Shown here: in pieces, positions 44,330 through 53,110 of the stretch
How positions within the stretch are numbered: the stretch's first letter is position 1
Layout: every line of letters begins with the position of its first letter
Assembly: GCA_003170275.1 (NCBI GenBank)
Contig: PNAM01000010.1
Coordinates: 62,001-126,000, forward strand
Length of the DNA: 64,000 nucleotides
DNA from: Myxococcales bacterium
GTDB lineage: Bacteria; Myxococcota_A; Polyangia; Palsa-1104
Direction of reading: 5' to 3'
Program-made: the position numbers and the translations under genes
The notes under the pieces: generated by a model
Seen by the model: the letters and a program-made list of their open reading frames with translations, nothing else
Told to the model about the DNA's origin: nothing
Database searches by the model: none

Positions 44330-45895
44330 TCAAGGCCGATCGGGCGCACCATCGGGTAGAGCCGCCCGCTCATCAGCCTCAACTTCCGGCTTCGGGTTCA
44401 TGATTCCACCTGCTGCGTCGGCGGTCCCGGCAACCGCCCCGCCAGCAGCGATGGTGATCGGCTTGCCCGGCAGCACATCGTCGTCGCCAGTCGGCGTATC
44501 AAGCCCGTACTCGCGGCGGAGCTGGCCGATCGAGACCTTGAGGCCGCCGTCGGAGAGAAGCTTGATGATCTCGGCGCGCTCTTTCGGACTGGTCTCCCGA
44601 TCGGTCCTGAACTCGCACCGCGGCAGCGCGTAGACCAGCTCTTCAGGCGGCACCCCAAGCGCGCGCGCGAGCGCGAACGCATTGAGCTCGATCACCGAGA
44701 CGAAGAGGTCAGCCCGGATGTCCGATGCCGTCGTCAGCGCGTCGCCCACCGTCACCTCGTGCTTCGAGTCGGCGTGAACCTCACCGAGCTTGTAGCTCCC
44801 CGATTGCCCGGCCTCGCTGGTGAGCGTCTCGCCCTGGACCGCCTTCGATTCCTCGTAGTTGCAGAGGCCGACGAGCTTTCCGTGCGCGTCGCCAGCACCG
44901 CTCCCGATCGGGCCGTCCTTCGCCTCGATCGTGAGCCCGTCGGGAAGGATCGGCGCCGACTCGCCGGTGCCGTAGGCGACGAGCGCCGCCTCGAGCACCT
45001 TTCGCATTTCCGGGTCCTGCCAGAGCCCGCGCTCCACATGGCCGTAGAGCTGGGGGATCCCGTACAGGTGGAGGAAGACCGCCCAGTCGCGGAGGCCGCA
45101 GTGCTTGAGGAAGTGCAACCAGACGACCGAGCGGATATAGCCGCGCGTCGCGGCGATGCCGTCTCCCGAGGTGCGATGGAAGATGAACTTGTGGCGCGGC
45201 AGGTGGATCGCGCCGTCCGTCCCCAAGTCGAGAAGCGGTTCGTCCGAGTCAGCCTTGAACTGGAAGTGCTTGCCGTGAACCCACGCCAACGATCGAGGGA
45301 AGAGACCGTCGAGAGTGATGAGCCCCGACGGCCCAGGAAACCGCACACGACCCGGCAGCCAGACGGTCTCGGCTGCGGAATACCCAACGCAGTTGGCAGA
45401 CTGGAGCTGGTAGACGGAGTCGTTGAAGCCGTCGATCCCGTCGACGGCCTCGCGCATGAAGTGCGCGAGCGCCTTGGCCAGCGCCGTATAGTTCTTCGGC
45501 TGGATCAGAAACGGCTTGTTCGCGACGGACTGCCGGCGTCCTCGGTCGATTCCGAACAGGTGCGCGTCGCGCTCGAGCACCTGCTTGCACATGTCCGCGT
45601 AGCGGTAGACGACGCCGAGATCCGCCTCCCGCAAGATCGATTCGATCTTGAGCGGGTCGAGCTGCGTCGCCGGGTAGGTCGAGTGCCGATCGAGCATCGG
45701 CCCCGCGCCGATGGCAATCCGCCCCTGAAGCGCATCGCGCCCCGAGACGCGCGCCTGCGTCCTCGCGTTCGTCGCCGGATAGCCGGGCGGCTGGAGGCCG
45801 ACGCCTGGGAAGCGCGGCGGCGGCATGGCACCGAACGCCCGCACAGCCGCCCGCACGCGCTCAGCGACCATCCTCATGTGGTCAGTGAGCACCAT
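44330..45895 (-). CDS. Portal protein, DUF935 (Mu gp29-like)
   Basis: A 521-residue portal subunit. Family traits include LDPLKIESILREADLGVVYRYADMC, the NCVGYSAAETVW segment, FHRTSGDGIAATRG, and ADLFVSVIELNAFALAR near the end. It forms the dodecameric portal through which DNA is packaged. It follows terminase in Mu order. Confidence 0.9.
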   Translation of the reverse strand: MVLTDHMRMVAERVRAAVRAFGAMPPPRFPGVGLQPPGYPATNARTQARVSGRDALQGRIAIGAGPMLDRHSTYPATQLDPLKIESILREADLGVVYRYADMCKQVLERDAHLFGIDRGRRQSVANKPFLIQPKNYTALAKALAHFMREAVDGIDGFNDSVYQLQSANCVGYSAAETVWLPGRVRFPGPSGLITLDGLFPRSLAWVHGKHFQFKADSDEPLLDLGTDGAIHLPRHKFIFHRTSGDGIAATRGYIRSVVWLHFLKHCGLRDWAVFLHLYGIPQLYGHVERGLWQDPEMRKVLEAALVAYGTGESAPILPDGLTIEAKDGPIGSGAGDAHGKLVGLCNYEESKAVQGETLTSEAGQSGSYKLGEVHADSKHEVTVGDALTTASDIRADLFVSVIELNAFALARALGVPPEELVYALPRCEFRTDRETSPKERAEIIKLLSDGGLKVSIGQLRREYGLDTPTGDDDVLPGKPITIAAGGAVAGTADAAGGIMNPKPEVEADERAALPDGAPDRP

Positions 45896-45925
45896 GCGCG
45901 TCTACCCCGCTACCGCTCGCTCGCT

Positions 45926-47527
45926 TCAGCGCCCGCCGTAGAAGTCACTTCCCTTGCGCTTGAACGTGACCGTCTTGATCTGCGCGGCAGCGACTTGGAT
46001 TGGCGCCGTCGGCTTCGGCTCGAGGAACCACAGCGGATACCCGGCCGCGTCGGTGATGTGCGCGTGCTTGCCGTAGGGCCGACGCTTTCCGTAGCGGTTC
46101 GCGCCGAGCGGGCACTCCCTGAACGACTCGATGAGCCACTTGCACGCCGGGTCGACGCGAAGCCGCCCCTGCTCCATGAGCATGAACAACAGGCCGAGGC
46201 GCTGATCGACCTCCGGGTTCTTCGGGTGCCGGCTGCGGTCGGGGCGTTTGATCTCCGTCGGCGCCTGCACATTCCAGCGCTGCGACCGCAGGATGTCGAA
46301 CGACGTGCTCGATCCGGTGTGCTTGGAGTCCTGAAACGAACCCGACGCATCCGGCACCCAGAGCAGCGTTTCGGGCGTGTACCCACGCTCGTACGCCGTG
46401 TCGGAGAGGTGGAGCTCCGTGCCCTCGACGATCAGCTCATCGACGAACCAATAGATCGGCCCGCCTGGTCCGTCGAAGATGCGCAGCACCGCGCCGGCCT
46501 GGTGCGGGCGGCCCTGGAAGTCCGCGCCGGCGACCTTCTCATAGCCGATGAACACGAGACGGTGAAGCGTCTGCGCCGTGATGTCCGCCGAGTTGTGCTT
46601 GGGCGCCTTCTGGACGAGCTTCCGCGACCACTTCGGATAAGCGCGATCACCAACGGGAAGCCAGAGGCCCTCGTCGTCCGCCTGCTGCGAGCGCGGATCG
46701 ATGATCGCCGCCAGCTTGCTGACCCGAGCGCGCGCCGGCTGGTCAACCTTCGGGTTGTCCTTGGCGAGGAAGGTGAACGTCTTGGCGCCCTCGACGTCTC
46801 CCGACAAGATCGCTTCTCGGAGCGTGTTGACCCACTCGCCTCGCTGACGGCGTGCCGGGTTCGCCGCCAAGATCGTGAGGCCGCCCATGTCGGCAGTGCC
46901 GAACATGCCGTTGACGACGGCGGTCGCCTGCATCTGCTGCGGCTCGTTGTAGAGGAGCAGATCCACGCGGCCCTGCCGCATGTCCTCCGGATCTTGCGCG
47001 CTCAGATTGCGGAGGATGGCGCCGTGCGCGAACTCGTAGCGGAACTCGGGTGCGCGCCAATGGCGATACCACGGCTTCGGGATCCGCTCGGCGATCCACT
47101 GTTCCAGCTCGTCCCGCTTCTTGAACGACTCGGAGATGATCCAACCGATCGTCGGCGATATTCCGTTGGCGGGAACGTCGATGAGCGCCGCGATCAGACA
47201 CGCGAGCGAGCCGAAGCTCTTTCCACCGCGGCGACCGCCCTCGTTGAGCACGAGGGAGATGTCGCGTTGCCGGCCCTCGCGGTAGTCCGTAAGCCAGGCG
47301 TTGAACCACCGCGTGAACGGAACCTGCGATTCGACCAGATCGATGATCTGGCCCTGCTCGGGCTCCTGGCTGATGAAGCGACGGTCCAGGCGATCCCAGC
47401 GCCCCCCGACCCAAAGCAGCGTCTCCTTCGTCTTCGCTCGTCGCAGCACGAGGCAGAGATCGATGTGACGGCGACGGTCGTCGAGCGCAGCGATAGCGTC
47501 GTCGAGCCGCGCGCTGACGGATGGCAT
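45926..47527 (-). CDS. Terminase large subunit, Mu gp28-like
   Basis: A 533-residue packaging motor. The ATPase Walker A-type loop GGRRGGKS lies at 97-104 and a Walker B-like DLLLYNEPQQ follows near residue 225. The C-terminal part carries acidic residues expected for a nuclease (WFVDELIVEGTELH, WVPDASGSFQDS). It translocates and cuts DNA during packaging. Start at ATG 47527. Confidence 0.9.
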   Translation of the reverse strand: MPSVSARLDDAIAALDDRRRHIDLCLVLRRAKTKETLLWVGGRWDRLDRRFISQEPEQGQIIDLVESQVPFTRWFNAWLTDYREGRQRDISLVLNEGGRRGGKSFGSLACLIAALIDVPANGISPTIGWIISESFKKRDELEQWIAERIPKPWYRHWRAPEFRYEFAHGAILRNLSAQDPEDMRQGRVDLLLYNEPQQMQATAVVNGMFGTADMGGLTILAANPARRQRGEWVNTLREAILSGDVEGAKTFTFLAKDNPKVDQPARARVSKLAAIIDPRSQQADDEGLWLPVGDRAYPKWSRKLVQKAPKHNSADITAQTLHRLVFIGYEKVAGADFQGRPHQAGAVLRIFDGPGGPIYWFVDELIVEGTELHLSDTAYERGYTPETLLWVPDASGSFQDSKHTGSSTSFDILRSQRWNVQAPTEIKRPDRSRHPKNPEVDQRLGLLFMLMEQGRLRVDPACKWLIESFRECPLGANRYGKRRPYGKHAHITDAAGYPLWFLEPKPTAPIQVAAAQIKTVTFKRKGSDFYGGR

Positions 47528-47554
47528 CGATCACACCTCTGGTTGGCTTGCAGG

Positions 47555-48310
47555 TCAGGGCGCTTCGGGATCGGTGGCAGGCGGTCTCTCACCGCCCCTG
47601 GAGGACTCCGGTTTCGAGACTCCGGCGAGTGACTCCGGCTCGTCAGATCCGCTGGAAGGAGCCAGCCGCTTCGTCACCGTGTCGAGCTTCTGTTCGATCA
47701 GCGTGCGGGCGTACGTCATGCCGATCTTCGCGCCGATCTCGGAAATCCAGCGGAGGCGGCGCTCGGGCTCGATGGCCGAATTCGACACCACCTCGCTGAG
47801 TGCGAAGAGCATGCAGCGCTGGGCGTAGACGAGCGCGAGCGTTGGGTCCTCGGGCGGCGGGCCGAGTCGCGCAAGCATCTCGTCTCGCGCAGGGTCGTGT
47901 TGCACGAACGCCCCGCTCATTTTCGCCAAGAGGCCGAGTGCGTTCGCGGCTGCGGTGTATTGCTTCTCGACAAGCGCCTTCGCGTAGAAACGCTCGGCCA
48001 TTCGAATGATCTTTTCTCTGCGGTGCGGCGCGTCGACGGTCGTTCGTGCCTGCCATCGCGCGTACACCTGGGCGATGTACTTCCGCGCCTGGCGCTCGGT
48101 GATGAAGTAGTCGTCGGCGAGTTTCCGCTCCACCTTGCCCGGCGAGATGCCAGCGCAGAGAAGCTCCTCGGCCTTCTCCACTCGGTCCTCGATCTCCACC
48201 TTCGACGGCCGCGATCGCTCGCGCGCTACTCCGTCATTTCCGTCGGAGCCAAGCGTGTTTCGACGATGGGAAGGTTTTTCCGAGGAGGTCACGAAAATGT
48301 TTACCCCCAC
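47555..48310 (-). CDS. Terminase small subunit
   Basis: A ~251-residue helical protein just upstream of the large terminase. An early segment, VEKAEELLCAGISPGKVERKLADDYFITERQARKYI, reads as a helix-turn-helix for DNA recognition, followed by RWISEIGAKIGM-type helices. The GTG at 48310 overlaps the divergent plus-strand gene start, so a start slightly downstream is possible. Confidence 0.7.
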   Translation of the reverse strand: MGVNIFVTSSEKPSHRRNTLGSDGNDGVARERSRPSKVEIEDRVEKAEELLCAGISPGKVERKLADDYFITERQARKYIAQVYARWQARTTVDAPHRREKIIRMAERFYAKALVEKQYTAAANALGLLAKMSGAFVQHDPARDEMLARLGPPPEDPTLALVYAQRCMLFALSEVVSNSAIEPERRLRWISEIGAKIGMTYARTLIEQKLDTVTKRLAPSSGSDEPESLAGVSKPESSRGGERPPATDPEAP

Positions 48311-48812
48311 GGAAAGAGAACTGGTCGTTGCTTACCTGCGCGAGCGGATGCCGCACTTCTACAAGGGCCAGCCCATCGAGGCCGCCTGCCTCTACTGGGC
48401 AGGCTTGGTCTGCGCGCACCTAACGAAGGTCCACGGCATCCGCACGATCCTCCAGGCCGGAACAATGCAGTGGCCGTGCGTTGCCGAGGACGACGGAGTC
48501 AGCCCGACACACTTCAGCTACGTCTGGGAGCCAGACAGCGAAGTGACCAGGGCGATGCTCCGGCTCAATCACATGCCCGAGATGCACGTATGGGCGGCGG
48601 TCCCGTCTCGCAACGAGATCATCGACCTGACGACGCGATACCTCGTCGAGCAGGCCAAGCACCGCGCCGGCCTTGAGTGGTCCGCCGCCCCGCCACCGGA
48701 CTTCTTGTGGTGCCGCGCCGACGCGCTCCCTGCCGGTGTCAGGTACAAGCCAGCCTATGAGGCAACGCTCTGGGCCGCGCGCGCGCTCGCCGCCGCCAGC
48801 CGCCACGCCTAA
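48297..48812 (+). CDS. Unknown plus-strand prophage protein
   Basis: A 171-residue protein with AGGAGG 8 bp before ATG 48297. It contains CLYWAGLVCAHLTKVHGIRT, WEPDSEVTR and LNHMPEMHVWAAVPSRNEIIDLTTRYL. The spacing of Cys, His and Asp (C..., H in EMHVW, D in IIDLT) recalls small cysteine-peptidase-like folds, but this is speculative. It is read divergently from the late operon and convergently to queC. Confidence 0.6.
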   Translation: MFTPTERELVVAYLRERMPHFYKGQPIEAACLYWAGLVCAHLTKVHGIRTILQAGTMQWPCVAEDDGVSPTHFSYVWEPDSEVTRAMLRLNHMPEMHVWAAVPSRNEIIDLTTRYLVEQAKHRAGLEWSAAPPPDFLWCRADALPAGVRYKPAYEATLWAARALAAASRHA

Positions 48813-48816
48813 TACA

Positions 48817-49488
48817 TCAGCCCGCCGAGACCTCGTACTCGATCGGATCGGGCACGCACGCCGCCGCGAACCCTCGGAGTCGCAAGATGCACGCGGGACA
48901 TGTCCCGCACGCCGGGCGTCGCCCGAAGTAGCACGTGTGCGTGTCGGCGAGCAGCGGCAGGATTCCGAGATCACGCGCCAGCTCGACCGTCTCGCGCTTG
49001 TCCCGGAACATGAGCGGCGTGTGGATCCAGAACCCCGGCAGATCATTTCCGAGCGCGATGGTCTCCTGCAGATGATCGATCGTGCGACGCCGGCAGTCGG
49101 GATAGCCCGAGTAGTCGGTCTCGCACACGCCCGTCACCAGATCGAAAGCCCCTTCGCTTATGGCGTACGCGGCTGCCATCGTTAGGAACACGAGGTTGCG
49201 GCAGGGCGTGAACGTCGAGGGTAGCCCGCCGAGGCCACCGCCCGCGGCCACCTCGACATCCGCGCGAGTTAGCGCGCTCTCCGAGCACTGACCGAAACCG
49301 CGCAGGTCGACGACTCGGTGTCGCACGCCGAGCTTGCCCGCGATGGTGCGCGCGGCGTCGAGCTCGGCAGCATGGCGCTGGCCGTAGTCGAACGTGATCG
49401 CTTGGACGCGGCCGAACTTCCGAAGCGCCCAGGCCAGGCACGTCGTCGAGTCCTGGCCGCCGCTGAAGACCACGACGGCTTTCGTCAC
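48817..49488 (-). CDS. queC: 7-cyano-7-deazaguanine synthase
   Basis: A 223-residue PP-loop enzyme that makes preQ0 from 7-carboxy-7-deazaguanine using ATP and ammonia. The ATP loop FSGGQDSTTCL is at residues 8-18. The zinc-binding cysteines are in TCYFGRRPACGTCPACILR near the C-terminus. GTG 49488 overlaps the folE stop by 4 bp and is the start because the PP-loop strand begins right after it. Last gene of the deazaguanine operon. Confidence 0.93.
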   Translation of the reverse strand: MTKAVVVFSGGQDSTTCLAWALRKFGRVQAITFDYGQRHAAELDAARTIAGKLGVRHRVVDLRGFGQCSESALTRADVEVAAGGGLGGLPSTFTPCRNLVFLTMAAAYAISEGAFDLVTGVCETDYSGYPDCRRRTIDHLQETIALGNDLPGFWIHTPLMFRDKRETVELARDLGILPLLADTHTCYFGRRPACGTCPACILRLRGFAAACVPDPIEYEVSAG

Positions 49489-50078
49489 TGGTTCACCAGC
49501 ATGAGCAGCTCGGTGCGCGCCTCGGGCTTCTTCCGGAAGCACCCGCGCATCACCGCCGTCACCATCGACGCCCCGGCCTTGCCCACCCCCCGCGCGCACA
49601 TGCACAGGTGCTGCGCGCGGACGATCACCGCCACGCCGGCCGGGTCGAGCACACGTTCGAGGTCGTCTGCGATTGCCTGCGTCATGCGCTCTTGGAGTTG
49701 GAGGCGCCTCGCGTGGATATCGACCAGCCGCGCCAGCTTCGACAGCCCCACTACCCGCGCAGGCCCTGGCGACAGCACCCCCGGCACGTAGGCGACATCC
49801 GCAGTCCCACAGAACGGGAGCAGATGATGTTCGCACGTCGAGTAGAAGGGGATCTGGCGTAGCAGCACCACCTCGTCGTACTCGGCCGCATCGAACGTGG
49901 TACCGAGCACCTCCTCGGCCGTCTGCCCGTAGCCGGCGAGCTGCTCCGTCCACGCCCGAGCGGCCCGCGCCGGCGTATCTCGAAGCGCGTCGCTCGACGG
50001 ATCACACCCGAGCGCGAGGAGCAGATCCCTAACCGCCGTCGCGGCAGCCTGCCTATTAATGATGTGAGGAGCGTTCAT
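49485..50078 (-). CDS. folE: GTP cyclohydrolase I
   Basis: A 197-residue enzyme that opens GTP to dihydroneopterin triphosphate, the first step of 7-deazaguanine synthesis. Diagnostic motifs are STCEHHLLPF (zinc and catalytic), GLSKLARLVDIHARRLQLQE and the zinc-ligand CMCARGV. Family length is normal. It lies between queC and queE with 4-bp and 1-bp spacing, so supply of precursor is coordinated in the phage operon. Confidence 0.95.
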   Translation of the reverse strand: MNAPHIINRQAAATAVRDLLLALGCDPSSDALRDTPARAARAWTEQLAGYGQTAEEVLGTTFDAAEYDEVVLLRQIPFYSTCEHHLLPFCGTADVAYVPGVLSPGPARVVGLSKLARLVDIHARRLQLQERMTQAIADDLERVLDPAGVAVIVRAQHLCMCARGVGKAGASMVTAVMRGCFRKKPEARTELLMLVNQ

Positions 50079-50079
50079 G

Positions 50080-50715
50080 TCACGGCACTCCGATCAGCTT
50101 GTGCGTCTGGAGCGAGAGCCGCCATCCCGGATGGCCGAGCACGAACACCTTGCACTGGTCCACATGCGAGGCGCGATCGCCGTGATCGAGCGGCTGGACG
50201 AACCTGACTGCCGCGCATCCCTCGTACCGAAGGGGGTCCACGGCCGGGTAGACGACCTTCACCTCGTCGTAGCGCTGGTTGAACACTGGCATCGGAGGCT
50301 TGGGGGAGAGCGTCACCCAATCCACCGACTTGGGCAGCGGCCGGGAGCCGTTCGTCTCCACGTGAACGCGCGCTCCGATCTGGTGGAGGGCGTCGACCAA
50401 CTCGGCGTCGATGGTGATGGACGGCTCGCCTCCGGTGATCACGACCAACGGGCTCGAGGCGAAGGCCCACAGGTCGAGCACCCTGCCCGCGATCTCCGGG
50501 GCCGCGAACCGCCCGCCGCCTGGCCCGTCCGTACCTCGGAACTCGGTGTCGCACCATTCGGCGCAGACCCCACGAGCGCGATCACGGCGGCGGTCCTCTT
50601 CCCGACCACTCCACACGTTGCAGCCCGAGGTACGAACGAACACGGCTCGGCTGCCCGCGTGATGTCCCTCACCCTGGATCGTGAGGAACATTTCTCGGAT
50701 TGCGTAGGTCTTCAT
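50080..50715 (-). CDS. queE: 7-carboxy-7-deazaguanine synthase (radical SAM)
   Basis: A 211-residue radical S-adenosylmethionine enzyme that contracts the ring of 6-carboxytetrahydropterin. It opens with FLTIQGEGHHAG, the QueE signature, and has VVITGGEPSI for SAM binding. The cluster-binding cysteines are spaced C-x18-C-x3-C (GCNVWSG...GVCAEWCDTEF), longer than C-x14-C-x2-C, with GTDGPGGG behind it. It overlaps queD by 4 bp. Confidence 0.92.
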   Translation of the reverse strand: MKTYAIREMFLTIQGEGHHAGSRAVFVRTSGCNVWSGREEDRRRDRARGVCAEWCDTEFRGTDGPGGGRFAAPEIAGRVLDLWAFASSPLVVITGGEPSITIDAELVDALHQIGARVHVETNGSRPLPKSVDWVTLSPKPPMPVFNQRYDEVKVVYPAVDPLRYEGCAAVRFVQPLDHGDRASHVDQCKVFVLGHPGWRLSLQTHKLIGVP

Positions 50716-51125
50716 GGGTAGTCCGCCCAGCAGTTCGGAGTCTCGTAGACGCGCACCCGCTCGATCGCGATGCCGAGCGGCCAGAGCATCTCCGTGCCTA
50801 ACCGGAACAGCTCCTCGGCCAGGTTCTCCGCCGTCGGGTTCGCTCGCATCTCATACACGCGCCAGCCCGCCTGCTTACAGAGTTGGATGATTTCGTGATC
50901 GTTGCGATGGACGATCATGCCGTGGTCCCATCGCTCGTCGATCCAGGTCCCGAGCACGGCCTTGACCGCTCCGAAGTCGATCACCCGTCCGAGCTTGTCC
51001 AGTCCCTTGGCACCACACGTCACCTCGGCGACGTAGCGATGGCCGTGGAGGTTCCGACACTTCGACTCGTGCTCCATCACACGATGGGCAGCGTCGAACT
51101 CAAGCCGTCGCGTGCAGGTCCGCAT
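50712..51125 (-). CDS. queD: 6-carboxytetrahydropterin synthase
   Basis: A 137-residue member of the PTPS/QueD family. It starts MRTCTRRLEFDAAHRV; the zinc histidines are in FDAAHRV and CRNLHGHRY, and WDHGMI and YETPNCW complete the active site. It converts the FolE product to 6-carboxytetrahydropterin. Its start lies inside the 3' end of dpdA, a short overlap that supports coupled expression. Confidence 0.93.
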   Translation of the reverse strand: MRTCTRRLEFDAAHRVMEHESKCRNLHGHRYVAEVTCGAKGLDKLGRVIDFGAVKAVLGTWIDERWDHGMIVHRNDHEIIQLCKQAGWRVYEMRANPTAENLAEELFRLGTEMLWPLGIAIERVRVYETPNCWADYP

Positions 51126-51951
51126 GGCCCTTCTCCATTTCCCAGGCTGTGACCGCGTTCTTGCGGTCGGAGTCGTTGAGAGCGACGAAATACTCGACGC
51201 CGACGCGGCGCATCTCAACCTGAAAGCGGATGTAGCTGCGCAGATTGACGACCTTCGAGAACTCGCCTCCGTAGAAGCGCCGCTCGCGCGTCCAGACGGG
51301 ATCTACCCCGTAGATTTCACAGACCCGCGCGAAGAGGACTCGCTGCTTCGAGACCGGCTTGCCATTGAGGCGAACGACACCCGCGCGATCGCGCTTGAGC
51401 TCGTGGAATCGCCGGCCAAACCAGAACCACACCTGGCCTTGTCGCGTGGCGTGCGACGACGAGTCCGACGAGTAAGGCCGGTAGCGTCGGAGGATCGTCT
51501 GGCTGCCGCAGCCAAGCAGATGGAGGGGGTGTCCGCCAGCAGCCCGAACGACCTGATGGAGATACGAACGGTCCGCGTTCGCCCGCAGTCGACCAGCAAT
51601 CCCACCGACTGCGATGAGGTCGCTGACCTTCTTCATCTCCGCCATGTCGGCGAGCTTGGCGCCGCGCTGGAACACCGGCACCGGACTGAGCCCGGCACGC
51701 AGCATGCGGTCGAGGTTTCGACTGGACCCTGCCGCATCTGCGATCCGATCGAGTGCGAAGTACCGCCAGTACACCGACCCGCGATCCTTCAGATGCCCGA
51801 TGTACGCATCGAGGGTGACGACGTCCTTTCCCTTCTGAAAGTTCGTGTACGCGCCCGAGTCGAGCAGCACTCGCCAATCCGGGCGCAGGTACTTGTCGAC
51901 CTCTTTCTCGCCTATCGCGAACGAGGCCAGCACGTTGAAGACTCGCATCAA
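51100..51951 (-). CDS. dpdA: DpdA-like DNA 7-deazaguanine transglycosylase
   Basis: A 283-residue protein with the TGT-type barrel signature seen in phage DpdA proteins: VLLDSGAYTNF (D31), LIAVGGIAG (116-120), HLLGCGS (144-150) and YSSDSSSHATRQ, where D163 is the likely nucleophile. DpdA enzymes exchange guanine in DNA for a 7-deazaguanine such as preQ0. Direct coupling to queD, queE, folE and queC strongly supports this. No zinc-binding cysteine set of tRNA TGT is seen. Confidence 0.83.
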   Translation of the reverse strand: MMRVFNVLASFAIGEKEVDKYLRPDWRVLLDSGAYTNFQKGKDVVTLDAYIGHLKDRGSVYWRYFALDRIADAAGSSRNLDRMLRAGLSPVPVFQRGAKLADMAEMKKVSDLIAVGGIAGRLRANADRSYLHQVVRAAGGHPLHLLGCGSQTILRRYRPYSSDSSSHATRQGQVWFWFGRRFHELKRDRAGVVRLNGKPVSKQRVLFARVCEIYGVDPVWTRERRFYGGEFSKVVNLRSYIRFQVEMRRVGVEYFVALNDSDRKNAVTAWEMEKGHADLHATA

Positions 51952-52517
51952 CAGAACTCGACGGAGATCCCTGCCTCGGACAGCGCAGCCGTCACGACTG
52001 CGCGGGCCTTCTGCGCCTGGACCAGGAGCACCTTGAAAGCGATCTTCTCCTTGCCCTCGTCGACAATCTCCCGGTCCGCGTCCTCATCCGCGAAGGGGTC
52101 GTCGTAGTCGGCGACGAGCGCGTTGATCTCGCGGTCTGAGAAGCCTGCGGTGTCCAGCTCCTCGGGGTCGAAGGACTTGAGCAGCGCTGCGAGTTTCTCG
52201 TCGTCCCAGGTCGCCTGCTCATTGAGCTTGTTGTCCGCGAGCGCGAGCAGGTGTGCATCGGCCGGGTCGAGGTCAAGAAACCGGACGGGCACCTTCTTGA
52301 GCCCGAGCTGGACCGCGGCCTTGAGGCGAGTGTGGCCAGCGATGACCTCGCGGTCGGCGAGCCGAGCAACGATGGGCGCCCCGAAACCGAACCGCTTGAT
52401 CGACCTCGCGACCTTCTCGACGGCCTGCTCGTTGAGGCGCGGGTTGTCGGCCCACGGGCGCAGGTCTTCGATCGCCACCCACTCGGCGGCGCTCTCGACG
52501 ACCTTCGCCTTCGCCAT
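51948..52517 (-). CDS. ParB-like nuclease-domain protein
   Basis: A 189-residue protein. The ParB N-terminal domain is clear: IEDLRPWADNPRLNE, then REVIAGHTRLKAAVQLGLKKVPV, and ALADNKLNEQATWD. It overlaps the dpdA start by 4 bp. ParB-like proteins often accompany phage DNA-modification genes; here it may guide or recognise DNA for DpdA. It is too short to be a partition ParB with a full HTH region. Confidence 0.85.
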   Translation of the reverse strand: MAKAKVVESAAEWVAIEDLRPWADNPRLNEQAVEKVARSIKRFGFGAPIVARLADREVIAGHTRLKAAVQLGLKKVPVRFLDLDPADAHLLALADNKLNEQATWDDEKLAALLKSFDPEELDTAGFSDREINALVADYDDPFADEDADREIVDEGKEKIAFKVLLVQAQKARAVVTAALSEAGISVEFC

Positions 52518-52573
52518 TGCGGAACCTCGACGATTGGGTATGCGCCCCGCAAACCAGGCGCAGGGGTGCAGCG

Positions 52574-52963
52574 CTACGCCGCTGTCCCCGCGATCACTAC
52601 ACGATCGCCCGCCACCCCAGGTCGGCTGGCGCGCACGAGCAACCGCATGTTGCTCACGCCGTTGGTGATGGCGCTGAGCGAGTAGGATTTCTGCCCGCCC
52701 GGCCCGACCACGAACGAGTGTTCGAGCTCGAGAATTCCGGTGTCGTCACGAAAGCTCGAAAAGTCTGCCCAAAGCTTGTCATTCCTGCTGCATTGCACCT
52801 TCACGACCAGTGAATCCGCTATCAAACCCGTGGCGAATTCGAGGTCGATCTGGGCGCGCAGGTTGAATCGTCCGGGCTGAAAAACCCGGCCCGCCACGTA
52901 GTCCATGCTGATCGCCGGGCCTTCGAGCAGCAGCAACTCACCGAGATCAGGGAATTCTTTCAT
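52574..52963 (-). CDS. Unknown phage protein
   Basis: A 129-residue beta-rich protein starting MKEFPDLGELLLLEG, with GGGAG upstream. It contains FNLRAQIDLEFATGLIADSLVVKVQC and SFVVGPGGQKSYSLSAIT, a jelly-roll-like composition. No family known to me. It lies upstream of the ParB gene in the same direction. Confidence 0.55.
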   Translation of the reverse strand: MKEFPDLGELLLLEGPAISMDYVAGRVFQPGRFNLRAQIDLEFATGLIADSLVVKVQCSRNDKLWADFSSFRDDTGILELEHSFVVGPGGQKSYSLSAITNGVSNMRLLVRASRPGVAGDRVVIAGTAA

Positions 52964-53037
52964 CGTCTCCCTCTCTCTCGTCAGGGCGCGGTCAACTCGG
53001 GCGTCCGGAACTATCCGGAACTGTCTGGCCCGCGCGC

Positions 53038-53054
53038 GCCGTTTCAAAAACGGC
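53038..53054. terminator. Possible weak terminator hairpin
   Basis: GCCGTTT-caa-AAACGGC is a perfect 7-bp inverted repeat in the gap between the small membrane-protein gene and the beta-rich gene. The stem itself gives A/T runs on both strands. Function as terminator is only suggestive. Confidence 0.35.
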
Positions 53055-53110
53055 CTTTAGGACGCGGGGCCTTTGTGCAAGCGACTGCTTCGCCCCCTGT
53101 CGTCCCAGCC

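Noticed and set aside
44759..47632. A 957-residue plus-strand reading frame opposite portal and terminase genes.
   Set aside because: Antisense artefact of high GC; portal and terminase motifs lie on the minus strand.
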